Assembly: GCF_900111905.1 (NCBI RefSeq)
Contig: NZ_FOKM01000004.1
Location: forward strand, 62,001-126,000
Reading direction: 5' to 3'
Length of the DNA stretch: 64,000 nt
From: Rhizobium sp. NFR07
GTDB lineage: Bacteria; Pseudomonadota; Alphaproteobacteria; Rhizobiales; Rhizobiaceae
Shown: positions 42,926 through 50,417 of the stretch, piece by piece
Position numbering within the stretch: the stretch's first letter is position 1
Layout: each line of letters starts with the position of its first letter
The notes under the pieces: model-generated
What the model saw: the letters and a program-made list of their open reading frames with translations, nothing else
What the model was told of the DNA's origin: nothing
Databases searched by the model: none
Made by a program: the position numbers and the translations under genes

Positions 42926-43822
42926 ATGTTCAAGACAAATTCGACGCGCCGGGCAACCCTGGCAGCAACTTTCGGACTGGCCGCAGCCATTGCTGCAGGT
43001 TCAGCCATGCCGGTGATGGCGCAGGACGCCGAGCCGGTAAAGATCGGCTGGTCCGCATGGTCCGACGCCGAATTCGTCACCAAGCTTGCCGCCAAGATCC
43101 TCACCGATGAACTCGACACCAAGGTCGAGCTGGTGCAGACGGATGTCGCACCTCTCTATCAGGGCGTCAGCCGCGGCGATATCGACCTGATGATGATGGC
43201 CTGGCTGCCGCAGACCCATGCCGATTACTTCGACAAGGTGAAGAACCGCGTCGAGACGCTCGGCACTGTCTATGACGGCGCAAAGCTCGGCTGGGTCGTT
43301 CCGGCCTATATTCCGGAAAGCGAGATCGCCTCGATCGAGGACCTGAAGAAGCCGGAAGTACAGGAAAAGCTTTCGGGCAAGATCGACGGCATCGAGCCGG
43401 GCGCAGGCTTGACGCGCCTGTCGCAGCAGGCGGTCAAGGATTACGCGCTTGACGACTACAAGCTGCAGATCTCCAGTGAAGCCGGCATGCTGACCAGCGT
43501 CGACCGCGCCTATCGCGGCGAGAAGTGGTTCGTCGCCACCTCGTGGAGCCCCCACTGGATGTTCGGCAAGTACAAGCTGCGCTACATCGCCGACCCGAAG
43601 AAGTCGCTCGGTGAGGCCGAACATGTCGACGTCATCGCCCGCAAGGATTTCAAGAGCGAAAACCCCAAGGTTGCCGAATTCTTCTCGCGCATGAAACTGC
43701 CGATTTCCGACCTGGAAGCGGGAATGTTCAATGCCCAGGAGACCTCCTACGAGGAGGCGGTCGAGAAATACATCAAGGACCATCCGGACCAGGTCAAGGC
43801 CTGGATCGGCGACCAGGGCTGA
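42926..43822 (+). CDS. proX: Glycine betaine-type substrate-binding protein (ProX/OpuAC-like)
   Basis: A 298-residue periplasmic protein with a signal peptide (about 1-33, cleavage near VMA-QDA) and an OpuAC-type fold. Aromatic residues likely to cage a quaternary amine occur in KIGWSAWSDAEF, MMMAWLPQTHADYF and FVATSWSPHWMF. AAAAGGAG lies 6 bases before the ATG. An upstream extension of the frame runs into proW and is rejected. A strong terminator follows, closing the operon. The exact ligand (betaine, proline betaine, choline) is not decided. Confidence 0.93.
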   Translation: MFKTNSTRRATLAATFGLAAAIAAGSAMPVMAQDAEPVKIGWSAWSDAEFVTKLAAKILTDELDTKVELVQTDVAPLYQGVSRGDIDLMMMAWLPQTHADYFDKVKNRVETLGTVYDGAKLGWVVPAYIPESEIASIEDLKKPEVQEKLSGKIDGIEPGAGLTRLSQQAVKDYALDDYKLQISSEAGMLTSVDRAYRGEKWFVATSWSPHWMFGKYKLRYIADPKKSLGEAEHVDVIARKDFKSENPKVAEFFSRMKLPISDLEAGMFNAQETSYEEAVEKYIKDHPDQVKAWIGDQG

Positions 43823-43831
43823 TAGGAACTT

Positions 43832-43874
43832 GCGACCCCGCCGGCATCTCCGGCGGGGTCGCGTTCTTTCTTTC
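43832..43874 (+). terminator. Terminator of proVWX
   Basis: A perfect 13-bp stem (GCGACCCCGCCGG / CCGGCGGGGTCGC) with a CATCT loop begins 9 bases after the proX stop and is followed by GTTCTTTCTTTC. Confidence 0.85.
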
Positions 43875-43888
43875 GAGGGGACTAGCTG

Positions 43889-44149
43889 ATGTATGATTCA
43901 CGAGTTGACTGGAGCTTTGCGGCCGACGACACGGTCGGGGGGCGGATCTCTCTCGCCCGCGACGCCTGCGGCCTGTCACTGGAAGACGCCGCCGGCGTGG
44001 TCGGCGTGGAAACCGAGACCTGGCGCCATTGGGAAAACGACCAGATCGCCCTGCGGCACGACCGTCTCGACAAGGTTGCCGGCGTGCTGAAGGTCAGCCT
44101 TGCCTGGCTGCTCAGCGGTGCCGGAAAAGGGCCCCTCGCGGCCGCCTGA
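43889..44149 (+). CDS. Small XRE-family HTH regulator
   Basis: An 86-residue protein that is almost entirely one helix-turn-helix domain: RISLARDACGLSLEDAAGVV and VETETWRHWENDQIALRHDR match the Xre/Cro fold, and it ends LKVSLAWLLSGAGKGP. GAGGGG lies about 9 bases before the ATG. It is separated from proX by a terminator and has no effector domain, so it may answer to a partner or to its own concentration. Its targets are unknown. Confidence 0.88.
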   Translation: MYDSRVDWSFAADDTVGGRISLARDACGLSLEDAAGVVGVETETWRHWENDQIALRHDRLDKVAGVLKVSLAWLLSGAGKGPLAAA

Positions 44150-44340
44150 CACCCCGATCACGACATGCGGGGTGGCGGTCCTTTCGGCCGCCGTCCGCTT
44201 GGCCCGGCGCCACGCGCCAATCCGCGTCCGGCGTAAACTCGACCTCGCCGGTCTTGTCCTCGCGAGCCATTGCCTATCTAGTTGGAGTTGGAATCAGCAG
44301 CTCACAGGCTTCCAATCTGGCCGCCACATGGGAGGACGCC
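44150..44340. other. Gap with two small hairpins
   Basis: CACCCCG / CGGGGTG (44150-44174) and, right after it, GGCGG / CCGCC pairings follow the XRE gene. They may end its transcript. No gene was seen. Confidence 0.4.
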
Positions 44341-45705
44341 TTGATTTATGACGTCGTTATCGTCGGCGCGGGATTTTCCGCGATCGCCGTCACCTGTAAC
44401 CTCATCCAGCAGCTACCGCCAACCGCTTCGATCGCCGTGATCGGCGATGATCCAGGGTTCGGGCGGGGCACTGCCTATCGCACCGAATTGCATCTTCACC
44501 GTCTCAATGTGCCCGCCGGCCGCATGAGCCTTCATCCTGATCAGCCTTCCGATTTCGTCGACTGGCTGAAGAGCCGCAACGTCCCGCTGCAGGAAGGCGA
44601 TTTCGCATCGCGCGGCGACTACGGGCTTTATGTGCGCGATACGCTCGCGCGGCTGCTGCGCCGCAAGAACGAACGCTGCCGAGTGGATTTCATCAAGGCC
44701 AAGGCGTCGGGTTGTTTCGAACAGACCAGCCGGACGCTGATCTTCGACCTGAACAATGGCGACCAGATCGGCGCCAGGAACGTGGTCCTTTGCCTCGGTG
44801 TCGGTAATGCAAACCTGCCGGTGGATATCGCGGGGCTGTCGTCTGCCGTACGATCCCGTGTCGTTGAAAACCCCTGGCGGCTGTCATGGATGAACCGGGT
44901 CAGGCCGGAGGATTCCGTCTGTATCCTCGGGTCCGGGCTGACAATGATCGATCAGGTGCTTGCCTTGCGGGCCCATGGTCATCGCGGCCATATCGACGTT
45001 CTGTCGCGCCGTGGCCTGGCGCCGCTCGGGCATGTACGGACACCACCTCCCGCTGCCCAATTCGATATCGGCGCCCTGCCGACCAGGCTGAGCGAGCTGC
45101 TCAAGGTGCTTCGGGCCAGGAGCAGGACGGTCACGGACTGGCGGGCAGTCATGGATGGGCTGCGGCCCGTGACCCAGCAGTTGTGGCAGCGACTGCCGAC
45201 GGAGGAGCGCCGGCGGTTCCTGCGTCACGTGCTCCCCTGGTGGAATGTCCACCGGCATCGCGTCGCACCGGACGTATATGCGCAGTTCGAGGCCTTGCTA
45301 AGCGAGGGTACCGTTCGGGTGAGGGCGGGTTTCCTCGGGGCGATCGAAGCCGACGGAAAGCGGTTGAAGCTCGCCTACCGTAAAAGGGGCAGCCAGGCTG
45401 CCGAGCAGGTCAGCGCCGACTGGTTGATCAACTGCACGGGGATGGAGCGCGCCGGCATCAGCCACTCGCCGCTCCTCGAAGAAATGCGCCGGCAGACGCT
45501 GATCGAAGCTGACCCGTTGAGGCTGGGCATCAGCGTGGACGACCGTTCGCGGGTCGTTTCGAAGAAGCTGAACGAGGAGATCGGCGCCTATGTCGTCGGG
45601 GCTCTTTCGGCCGGTCAGTTCTGGGAGATCACGGCGGTCCCCGACATCAGGGTACAGGCCAAGAAGGTGGCCACGGAGTTGGCGGCGAGAATATCATCAT
45701 CTTGA
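44341..45705 (+). CDS. FAD/NAD(P)-binding protein (YdhS-like family)
   Basis: A 454-residue flavin-dependent protein. A TTG start at 44341 is chosen: GGGAGG lies 5 bases upstream and it opens directly into the Rossmann motif IYDVVIVGAGFSAIAVTCNL. A second nucleotide-binding motif, CILGSGLTMIDQVLALRAHG, lies near residue 200. The pattern (GFGRGTAYRTELHLHRLNVP, then INCTGMERA) matches the FAD-NAD(P)-binding hydroxyacylglutathione-hydrolase-like/YdhS group, often found near sulfur or nitrogen metabolism genes but of undetermined reaction. Upstream in-frame codons overlap the XRE gene and are rejected. Confidence 0.85.
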   Translation: MIYDVVIVGAGFSAIAVTCNLIQQLPPTASIAVIGDDPGFGRGTAYRTELHLHRLNVPAGRMSLHPDQPSDFVDWLKSRNVPLQEGDFASRGDYGLYVRDTLARLLRRKNERCRVDFIKAKASGCFEQTSRTLIFDLNNGDQIGARNVVLCLGVGNANLPVDIAGLSSAVRSRVVENPWRLSWMNRVRPEDSVCILGSGLTMIDQVLALRAHGHRGHIDVLSRRGLAPLGHVRTPPPAAQFDIGALPTRLSELLKVLRARSRTVTDWRAVMDGLRPVTQQLWQRLPTEERRRFLRHVLPWWNVHRHRVAPDVYAQFEALLSEGTVRVRAGFLGAIEADGKRLKLAYRKRGSQAAEQVSADWLINCTGMERAGISHSPLLEEMRRQTLIEADPLRLGISVDDRSRVVSKKLNEEIGAYVVGALSAGQFWEITAVPDIRVQAKKVATELAARISSS

Positions 45706-45890
45706 TCGGGTGGTGGGCCGCTACGGCGTGTTGGTGTCATCGTGGTGTCGGCCTAAGCATATAGAATTATATCTGCAATTTGGTTTTGATTGACGGGAGT
45801 TTATTTTCTTCTTTCATATGCGGGGAGCATTCTGGAACTCGTTTCCGTCATCATTTCGCGGTTTAATTGCACGTTCATTGGAGGACCAAA

Positions 45891-46550
45891 ATGAGCTTAC
45901 GCATCAACGATATCGCCCCGGACTTTCAGGCCGACACGACACAGGGCACGATCTCCTTCCACGAGTGGATCGGCGACAACTGGGCAGTGCTGTTCTCGCA
46001 CCCGAAGAATTTCACGCCGGTCTGCACGACCGAGCTCGGCACCATGGCGGGCCTCGAGGGCGAATTCCGCAAGCGCGGCGTCAAGATCATCGGCATTTCC
46101 GTCGATCCGGTCGAAAGCCATGCCAAGTGGAAGGACGATATCCGCACCGCGACCGGCTTCGACGTCGAATATCCGCTGATCGGCGACAAGGACCTCAAGG
46201 TCGCGCAGCTCTATGACATGTTGCCGGCAAGCGCCGGATCGTCGTCGGAAGGCCGTACGCCCGCCGACAACGCCACGGTACGCTCGGTCTTCGTCATCGG
46301 CCCGGACAAGAAGATCAAGCTGATCCTCACCTATCCGATGACTACCGGCCGCAATTTCGATGAGATCCTCCGGGCGATCGACTCCATTCAGCTCACGGCC
46401 AAGCACCAGGTTGCGACGCCGGCCAACTGGAAGAATGGCGACGACGTGATCATCACGGCGGCCGTTTCCAACGAGGACGCGACACAGCGTTTCGGCTCGT
46501 TCGATACCGTACTGCCCTACCTGCGCAAGACGAAGCAGCCGTCCGCGTAA
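45891..46550 (+). CDS. 1-Cys peroxiredoxin (Prx6 type)
   Basis: A 219-residue peroxiredoxin with the peroxidatic cysteine Cys45 in FSHPKNFTPVCTTELG. I see no other cysteine, so it is a 1-Cys enzyme of the Prx6 group, reducing hydrogen or organic peroxides with an external thiol. The C-terminal arm (LTAKHQVATPANWKNGDDVI) is typical of that group. TTGGAGGACC precedes the ATG. The upstream 185 bases include an unusually AT-rich patch (about 45760-45830) that probably holds its promoter. It may protect against the iron-linked oxidative stress of the neighbouring system. Confidence 0.95.
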   Translation: MSLRINDIAPDFQADTTQGTISFHEWIGDNWAVLFSHPKNFTPVCTTELGTMAGLEGEFRKRGVKIIGISVDPVESHAKWKDDIRTATGFDVEYPLIGDKDLKVAQLYDMLPASAGSSSEGRTPADNATVRSVFVIGPDKKIKLILTYPMTTGRNFDEILRAIDSIQLTAKHQVATPANWKNGDDVIITAAVSNEDATQRFGSFDTVLPYLRKTKQPSA

Positions 46551-46567
46551 GGCCGTTCCATGATACT

Positions 46568-46594
46568 CCCGCGGCCCGAAAAGCGGGCCGCGGG
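46568..46594. terminator. Hairpin between peroxiredoxin and siderophore genes
   Basis: A perfect 11-bp GC stem (CCCGCGGCCCG / CGGGCCGCGGG) with AAAAG loop lies between two convergent genes. It could end transcripts from both sides, although no T-run follows. Confidence 0.65.
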
Positions 46595-46615
46595 CAAGTC
46601 TCTGTTCGATGGCGC

Positions 46616-47557
46616 CTATCGAAGCTTTTCCTCGAACTGGTCGAGCAGAAGCCCCGCCCCGCGAAAACTGGTCGGATAGACCTCGTAGCGCGAGAAGCTG
46701 AAAATACGCTTGTTCGCATAGGCATGCAGGAAATCGCGATAACCCGATGCGATGCGATCGAGGTCGTCGAACACGGTCTGCGGTGTGCCGCCGGTTTCCG
46801 GCAGGTAGGAGGTCACGATCAGGTCGGCATCGAGTTCGCCGATCAGTTCGGCGCCGATCGTCATCCGGCTCGTGCTTTGCGGGACTGTCTCGGTCAGAGC
46901 AACGCGCTGCAGGCCGAGGTCGTCGAGGACGGTCGTCAGCACGCCATATTCCTTGAGAACCGACAGCGTTCCATCCCGTCCATTGGTGAGGATCGCGGCA
47001 TAGCTGCGGTCGGCGGTCGCCCCGGAAAGTTTTTCACGCAGCGCCTTGATGCGTGTCCGATAGGCTGCCTGCAATTCGTCGAAGCGCTGCTCCCTGCCGA
47101 TCCAGCCGGCGAATTCGCGATAGAGTTCGAAGCCGGGCTTGCCGTTTTCGGCATTGAACATCAGCGTTGGCGCGATCGTCGAGAGCTGTTCTGCGAGCGC
47201 GGAATAATCTCCGGCATTGGCGACGATGAGATCCGGCCTCAGCGCCCGTATGCGTTCCAGATCCGGCTTGCCGTGGATCGATGCCAGCTCGACCTTGGTG
47301 AAGTCGAGGCCGAACAATTCCCGTCCTCCGCGAATGAACATGCTGCCATCCGCCGCCAGCCGGCCGTTGCTGGCGATCAGCGGCGCGCCAAGCTCCGTCG
47401 CCATCGCGGTCAGGGTCCAGTCATGCAGGGAGACGATCCGCTGCGGCGCGTCCGGTACCTCGACCACGCGGCCGTTATGGTCTGTCACACTTCTCGCATG
47501 CGCGACGGCGGCGAACGACGAGAGGAGGATCAGGAGGACAAGGAAAACGCTGCGCAT
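46616..47557 (-). CDS. Ferric-siderophore periplasmic binding protein
   Basis: A 313-residue FecB/FhuD-class protein with a signal peptide (MRSVFLVLLILLSSFAAVAH). The fold motifs are VVEVPDAPQRIVSLHDWTL and LERIRALRPDLIVANAGDY. It delivers a ferric siderophore from the periplasm to the FecCD-type permeases encoded just upstream in the same minus-strand operon. The siderophore type cannot be read from sequence. It is the last gene of the iron cluster, 27 bases after the second permease. Confidence 0.92.
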   Translation of the reverse strand: MRSVFLVLLILLSSFAAVAHARSVTDHNGRVVEVPDAPQRIVSLHDWTLTAMATELGAPLIASNGRLAADGSMFIRGGRELFGLDFTKVELASIHGKPDLERIRALRPDLIVANAGDYSALAEQLSTIAPTLMFNAENGKPGFELYREFAGWIGREQRFDELQAAYRTRIKALREKLSGATADRSYAAILTNGRDGTLSVLKEYGVLTTVLDDLGLQRVALTETVPQSTSRMTIGAELIGELDADLIVTSYLPETGGTPQTVFDDLDRIASGYRDFLHAYANKRIFSFSRYEVYPTSFRGAGLLLDQFEEKLR

Positions 47558-47584
47558 TGGGAAAACCTCTTGTCTGGCGTTGGT

Positions 47585-48619
47585 CTATCGCACCTGGCGG
47601 GAAAGCCGCGCGGCGATGAGGAATGTGATGACACCGGCCACGGAAACCAGAATGCCGGCCGGCACGATGACCGGCAGGAAGAGCGTGCGGCCTGCCGTGT
47701 CGGCGGCAAGAAGCAGCAGGGCGCCGCACAGCATCGCGACCGGCAGCACTGCGCCCGGGCGTTCCCCGACAAGCCGCCTGGCGATATGGGCGCCGATCAG
47801 GCCGAGGAAGGAGATAGGCCCGACCGCTGCGACGATCGGGGCGACGAGGGCAGCGGCCAGCAGGGTGAAGAGCGGCAGCAGATATTTCGGCGAGGCGCCG
47901 ATGCCGGCTGCCTGTTCGGCTCCGAGCAGGAGCGGCATCATCTGCCGGGACATGACGAGGGTCAGCGGCAGAAGGACGACTGCCCACAGGGCAACCATCG
48001 TCACGCTTGTGGCGGAAGCAACCGTCAGCGAGCCATGGGACCAGGCGAGCCAGCGGGCAAACTGCAGGATGCCGCCCTGGACCATGACGATCTCGATCAT
48101 GGCGCTGAGCACGATGCCGACGGCGAGGCCGACCAGGATCAGGCCGCTGGGGGAGGCGAGCATGCGGGCGAGCATCAGCACGCCGATGGCCGTTGCCATG
48201 CCACCGCCGAGACCGGCAAGAGCGAGCCATTGTGGCGGCACCGAAAAGACGGTCGCCCCAAGCACCACTGCCGCCATCGTGCCCTGCGAAATGCCGAGCA
48301 GGCCGGGATCGGCAAGGCCGTTGCGGGAGACCACCTGGAGAATGTAGCCGGAGGCAGCGATCATCCCCCCGCCGAGCATGGCCATCGCCACCCGCGGCCA
48401 GCGCAGCGTCATGATGGCCGTGGTTTCCCGGTCGGACGGCACGAATGGCATCATCCAGCGCAGCAGGTCTTCGATCGAGAGCGTCGAGGAGCCGAGCTGA
48501 AGCGCGAAGAAGGCGGAGAGCAACAGGAGGGCGCACAAGCCGGCGACTATGAGCGCCGGCCTGGCCGTGCCAGGCAATCGATAGAGATCGCGACGCGTCT
48601 GATGGATGGCTCCTCTCAC
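47585..48619 (-). CDS. FecCD-type siderophore permease (second)
   Basis: A 344-residue permease with about nine hydrophobic segments and family motifs LRWPRVAMAMLGGGMIAASG, GLADPGLLGISQG and ISFLGLIGAHIARRLVG. The start is a GTG at 48617-48619 overlapping the stop of the first permease gene (GTGA), with GGAGG 8 bases upstream. Longer in-frame versions lie inside the first permease and are rejected. It forms the membrane channel with its neighbour. Confidence 0.92.
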   Translation of the reverse strand: MRGAIHQTRRDLYRLPGTARPALIVAGLCALLLLSAFFALQLGSSTLSIEDLLRWMMPFVPSDRETTAIMTLRWPRVAMAMLGGGMIAASGYILQVVSRNGLADPGLLGISQGTMAAVVLGATVFSVPPQWLALAGLGGGMATAIGVLMLARMLASPSGLILVGLAVGIVLSAMIEIVMVQGGILQFARWLAWSHGSLTVASATSVTMVALWAVVLLPLTLVMSRQMMPLLLGAEQAAGIGASPKYLLPLFTLLAAALVAPIVAAVGPISFLGLIGAHIARRLVGERPGAVLPVAMLCGALLLLAADTAGRTLFLPVIVPAGILVSVAGVITFLIAARLSRQVR

Positions 48620-49611
48620 GCCCTGCGCCTCCGCTGCGTCGAGACGATGATCGCGAGAAAGGCGATGCCGCCTGCGAGCGCCATGACGGTGCCGACATTG
48701 AGGACACGCGGGGCAAGCAGGGTGCGGGAGACGATGTCGGCGCCGATGACGATGATGGCGCCGAGAACCGCGGTGAAGGCGATGGCCACGCGGCCGGTCT
48801 CTCCCATCAAAAGGCGTGCCATATGGGGCGCGACAAGGCCGACGAAGCCGATCGGCCCGACGATGCTGACGGCCGAGATGGACAGTGGGATGGTGATCGC
48901 CAGCACCGCCCAGCGAACCGTGCGAGTGTCGGCTCCGAGGCTTGCCGCCTGCTCCTCGCCCAGCGTCTGGAGATCGACGGCGCGCGACAGGGCCATGGCA
49001 AGGACGAGCCCGATGAGACCGACAGGCCAGAGAAACGCGAGCGGCTGGTAGTCGAAATTGCCAATATCGCCGACGAGCCAACTCATCAGGTCGCCGAAGC
49101 GATCCGGGTCGAGCGAGATGACGAAAGTGGTGACGGCGGAAAACAGCGTGGCCGTCATGGAGCCGCCGAGAACGAGCGACAGCGGGTCGCGCTTCTGGCC
49201 GCCGACGAGGCCGGCGATGAGAAAGGTCACGCAGATCGCCACCACGCCGCCCAGTAAGGCGGGCCAGAAGACCTGCGCTCCACCAAGGCCGAAGAAGAAG
49301 ATGCCGAGGACCGCGAAGGTCACGGCGCCGCTGTTAATGCCGAGCGTCGAGGGCGAGACGAGGTCATTGCGCAGGATCTTCTGCAGCAGCAGGCCCGAGA
49401 CGGCGAGAACGGTGCCCGCATAGCCGGCGACGACCAGCCTTGTCAGCCGCTGCTTGACGATGACGACATGCTGGTAATTGCGGGGATCGTAATCGAACAG
49501 CGCCTGCAGTACGAGATCCGGAGCAGACATGCGCGCGCCGGCGGCGAGATGCAGGCCTGCAAGCATCAGCATCGCCAGGAACATGGCGGCCAGCAGCACC
49601 CATGCCCTCAT
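48616..49611 (-). CDS. FecCD-type siderophore permease (first)
   Basis: A 331-residue FecC/FhuB-class permease with LVVAGYAGTVLAVSGLLLQK, NDLVSPSTLGINSGA and VGPIGFVGLVAPHMARLLMG. The ATG at 49609-49611 overlaps the ATPase stop by 4 bases (ATGA) and an RTX-like extension of the frame upstream lies within the ATPase gene and is rejected. It partners with the second permease to form a heterodimeric channel. Confidence 0.92.
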   Translation of the reverse strand: MRAWVLLAAMFLAMLMLAGLHLAAGARMSAPDLVLQALFDYDPRNYQHVVIVKQRLTRLVVAGYAGTVLAVSGLLLQKILRNDLVSPSTLGINSGAVTFAVLGIFFFGLGGAQVFWPALLGGVVAICVTFLIAGLVGGQKRDPLSLVLGGSMTATLFSAVTTFVISLDPDRFGDLMSWLVGDIGNFDYQPLAFLWPVGLIGLVLAMALSRAVDLQTLGEEQAASLGADTRTVRWAVLAITIPLSISAVSIVGPIGFVGLVAPHMARLLMGETGRVAIAFTAVLGAIIVIGADIVSRTLLAPRVLNVGTVMALAGGIAFLAIIVSTQRRRRA

Positions 49612-50408
49612 CGCAGGGCGCCTTCGGGCAGCAGCACGACGGCGCGGCCGATCTGCGTCGGGACGGTGCGGATGCCGTAGACCACCTCCACCCTGTCGAC
49701 GGTCAGGACATCGCTTGGGTGCCCGTCGGCGACGATCTTTCCCTTGTCCATCAGGATGATGCGGTCGGCATAGAGGCTCGCCTGGGTCAGGTCGTGCAGG
49801 ACGGCAACGACGGCGCGGCCGGCGGCCGCCTGTTTTCTCGCGACATCGAGAAGCGCGTATTGGTAGTTGAGGTCGAGATGGTTGGTCGGCTCGTCGAGCA
49901 GCAGGGCATTCGCGTCCTGGGCAAGCGTCATCGCCATGCGGCAGCGCTGCAATTGCCCGCCGGACAATTCGCCGACGCGGCGATCGGCGGATGTCTCGAC
50001 ATCCATGATGCGCATGGCATCCGCGATGTGTCGCTGGTCTTCCTTCGTGTTGGCGGTAAACCATCCCTCATGGGCGAAGCGCCCCATGCCGATCAGATCG
50101 CGCACTAGCATTCCGGCAGGCGCTTCGTTCGATTGGGCGAGAAGTGAGAGCTCGCGGGCGATCGCCCTGCGGCGCATGGAAGCGACCCGCTTGCCCTTCA
50201 GCAGGACATTTCCGCCCGACGGCGTGAGCAGCCCGGCCATCAGCTTCAGGGCGGTGCTCTTGCCGCAGCCGTTCGGGCCGACGATGGCGAGGAATTCGCC
50301 GGGCCGGACACCAAACGACATCGCTTCGATCACGGATTGCGATCCGTAATCGAAGCTGACGGTCTCCATGGAAAGGACGGGATCATCCCGCCTGTCGGTT
50401 GAGTTCAT
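49608..50408 (-). CDS. Siderophore ABC ATPase (FecE/FhuC type)
   Basis: A 266-residue ATPase with Walker A GPNGCGKSTALK (about 44-55), signature LSGGQLQRCRMAMTLAQ, Walker B ALLLDEPTNHLDL and H-loop VAVLHDLTQASLYAD. It drives ferric-siderophore import through the two permeases that follow. It begins 9 bases after the TonB-receptor stop, so receptor and transporter are probably one transcript. Confidence 0.95.
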   Translation of the reverse strand: MNSTDRRDDPVLSMETVSFDYGSQSVIEAMSFGVRPGEFLAIVGPNGCGKSTALKLMAGLLTPSGGNVLLKGKRVASMRRRAIARELSLLAQSNEAPAGMLVRDLIGMGRFAHEGWFTANTKEDQRHIADAMRIMDVETSADRRVGELSGGQLQRCRMAMTLAQDANALLLDEPTNHLDLNYQYALLDVARKQAAAGRAVVAVLHDLTQASLYADRIILMDKGKIVADGHPSDVLTVDRVEVVYGIRTVPTQIGRAVVLLPEGALR

Positions 50409-50417
50409 GAAGCGGTC

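Noticed and set aside
46724-49051. 775-residue plus-strand open frame across the siderophore permeases
   Set aside because: Antisense shadow of FecB/FecCD-type genes; composition is charged and repetitive with no ribosome site.
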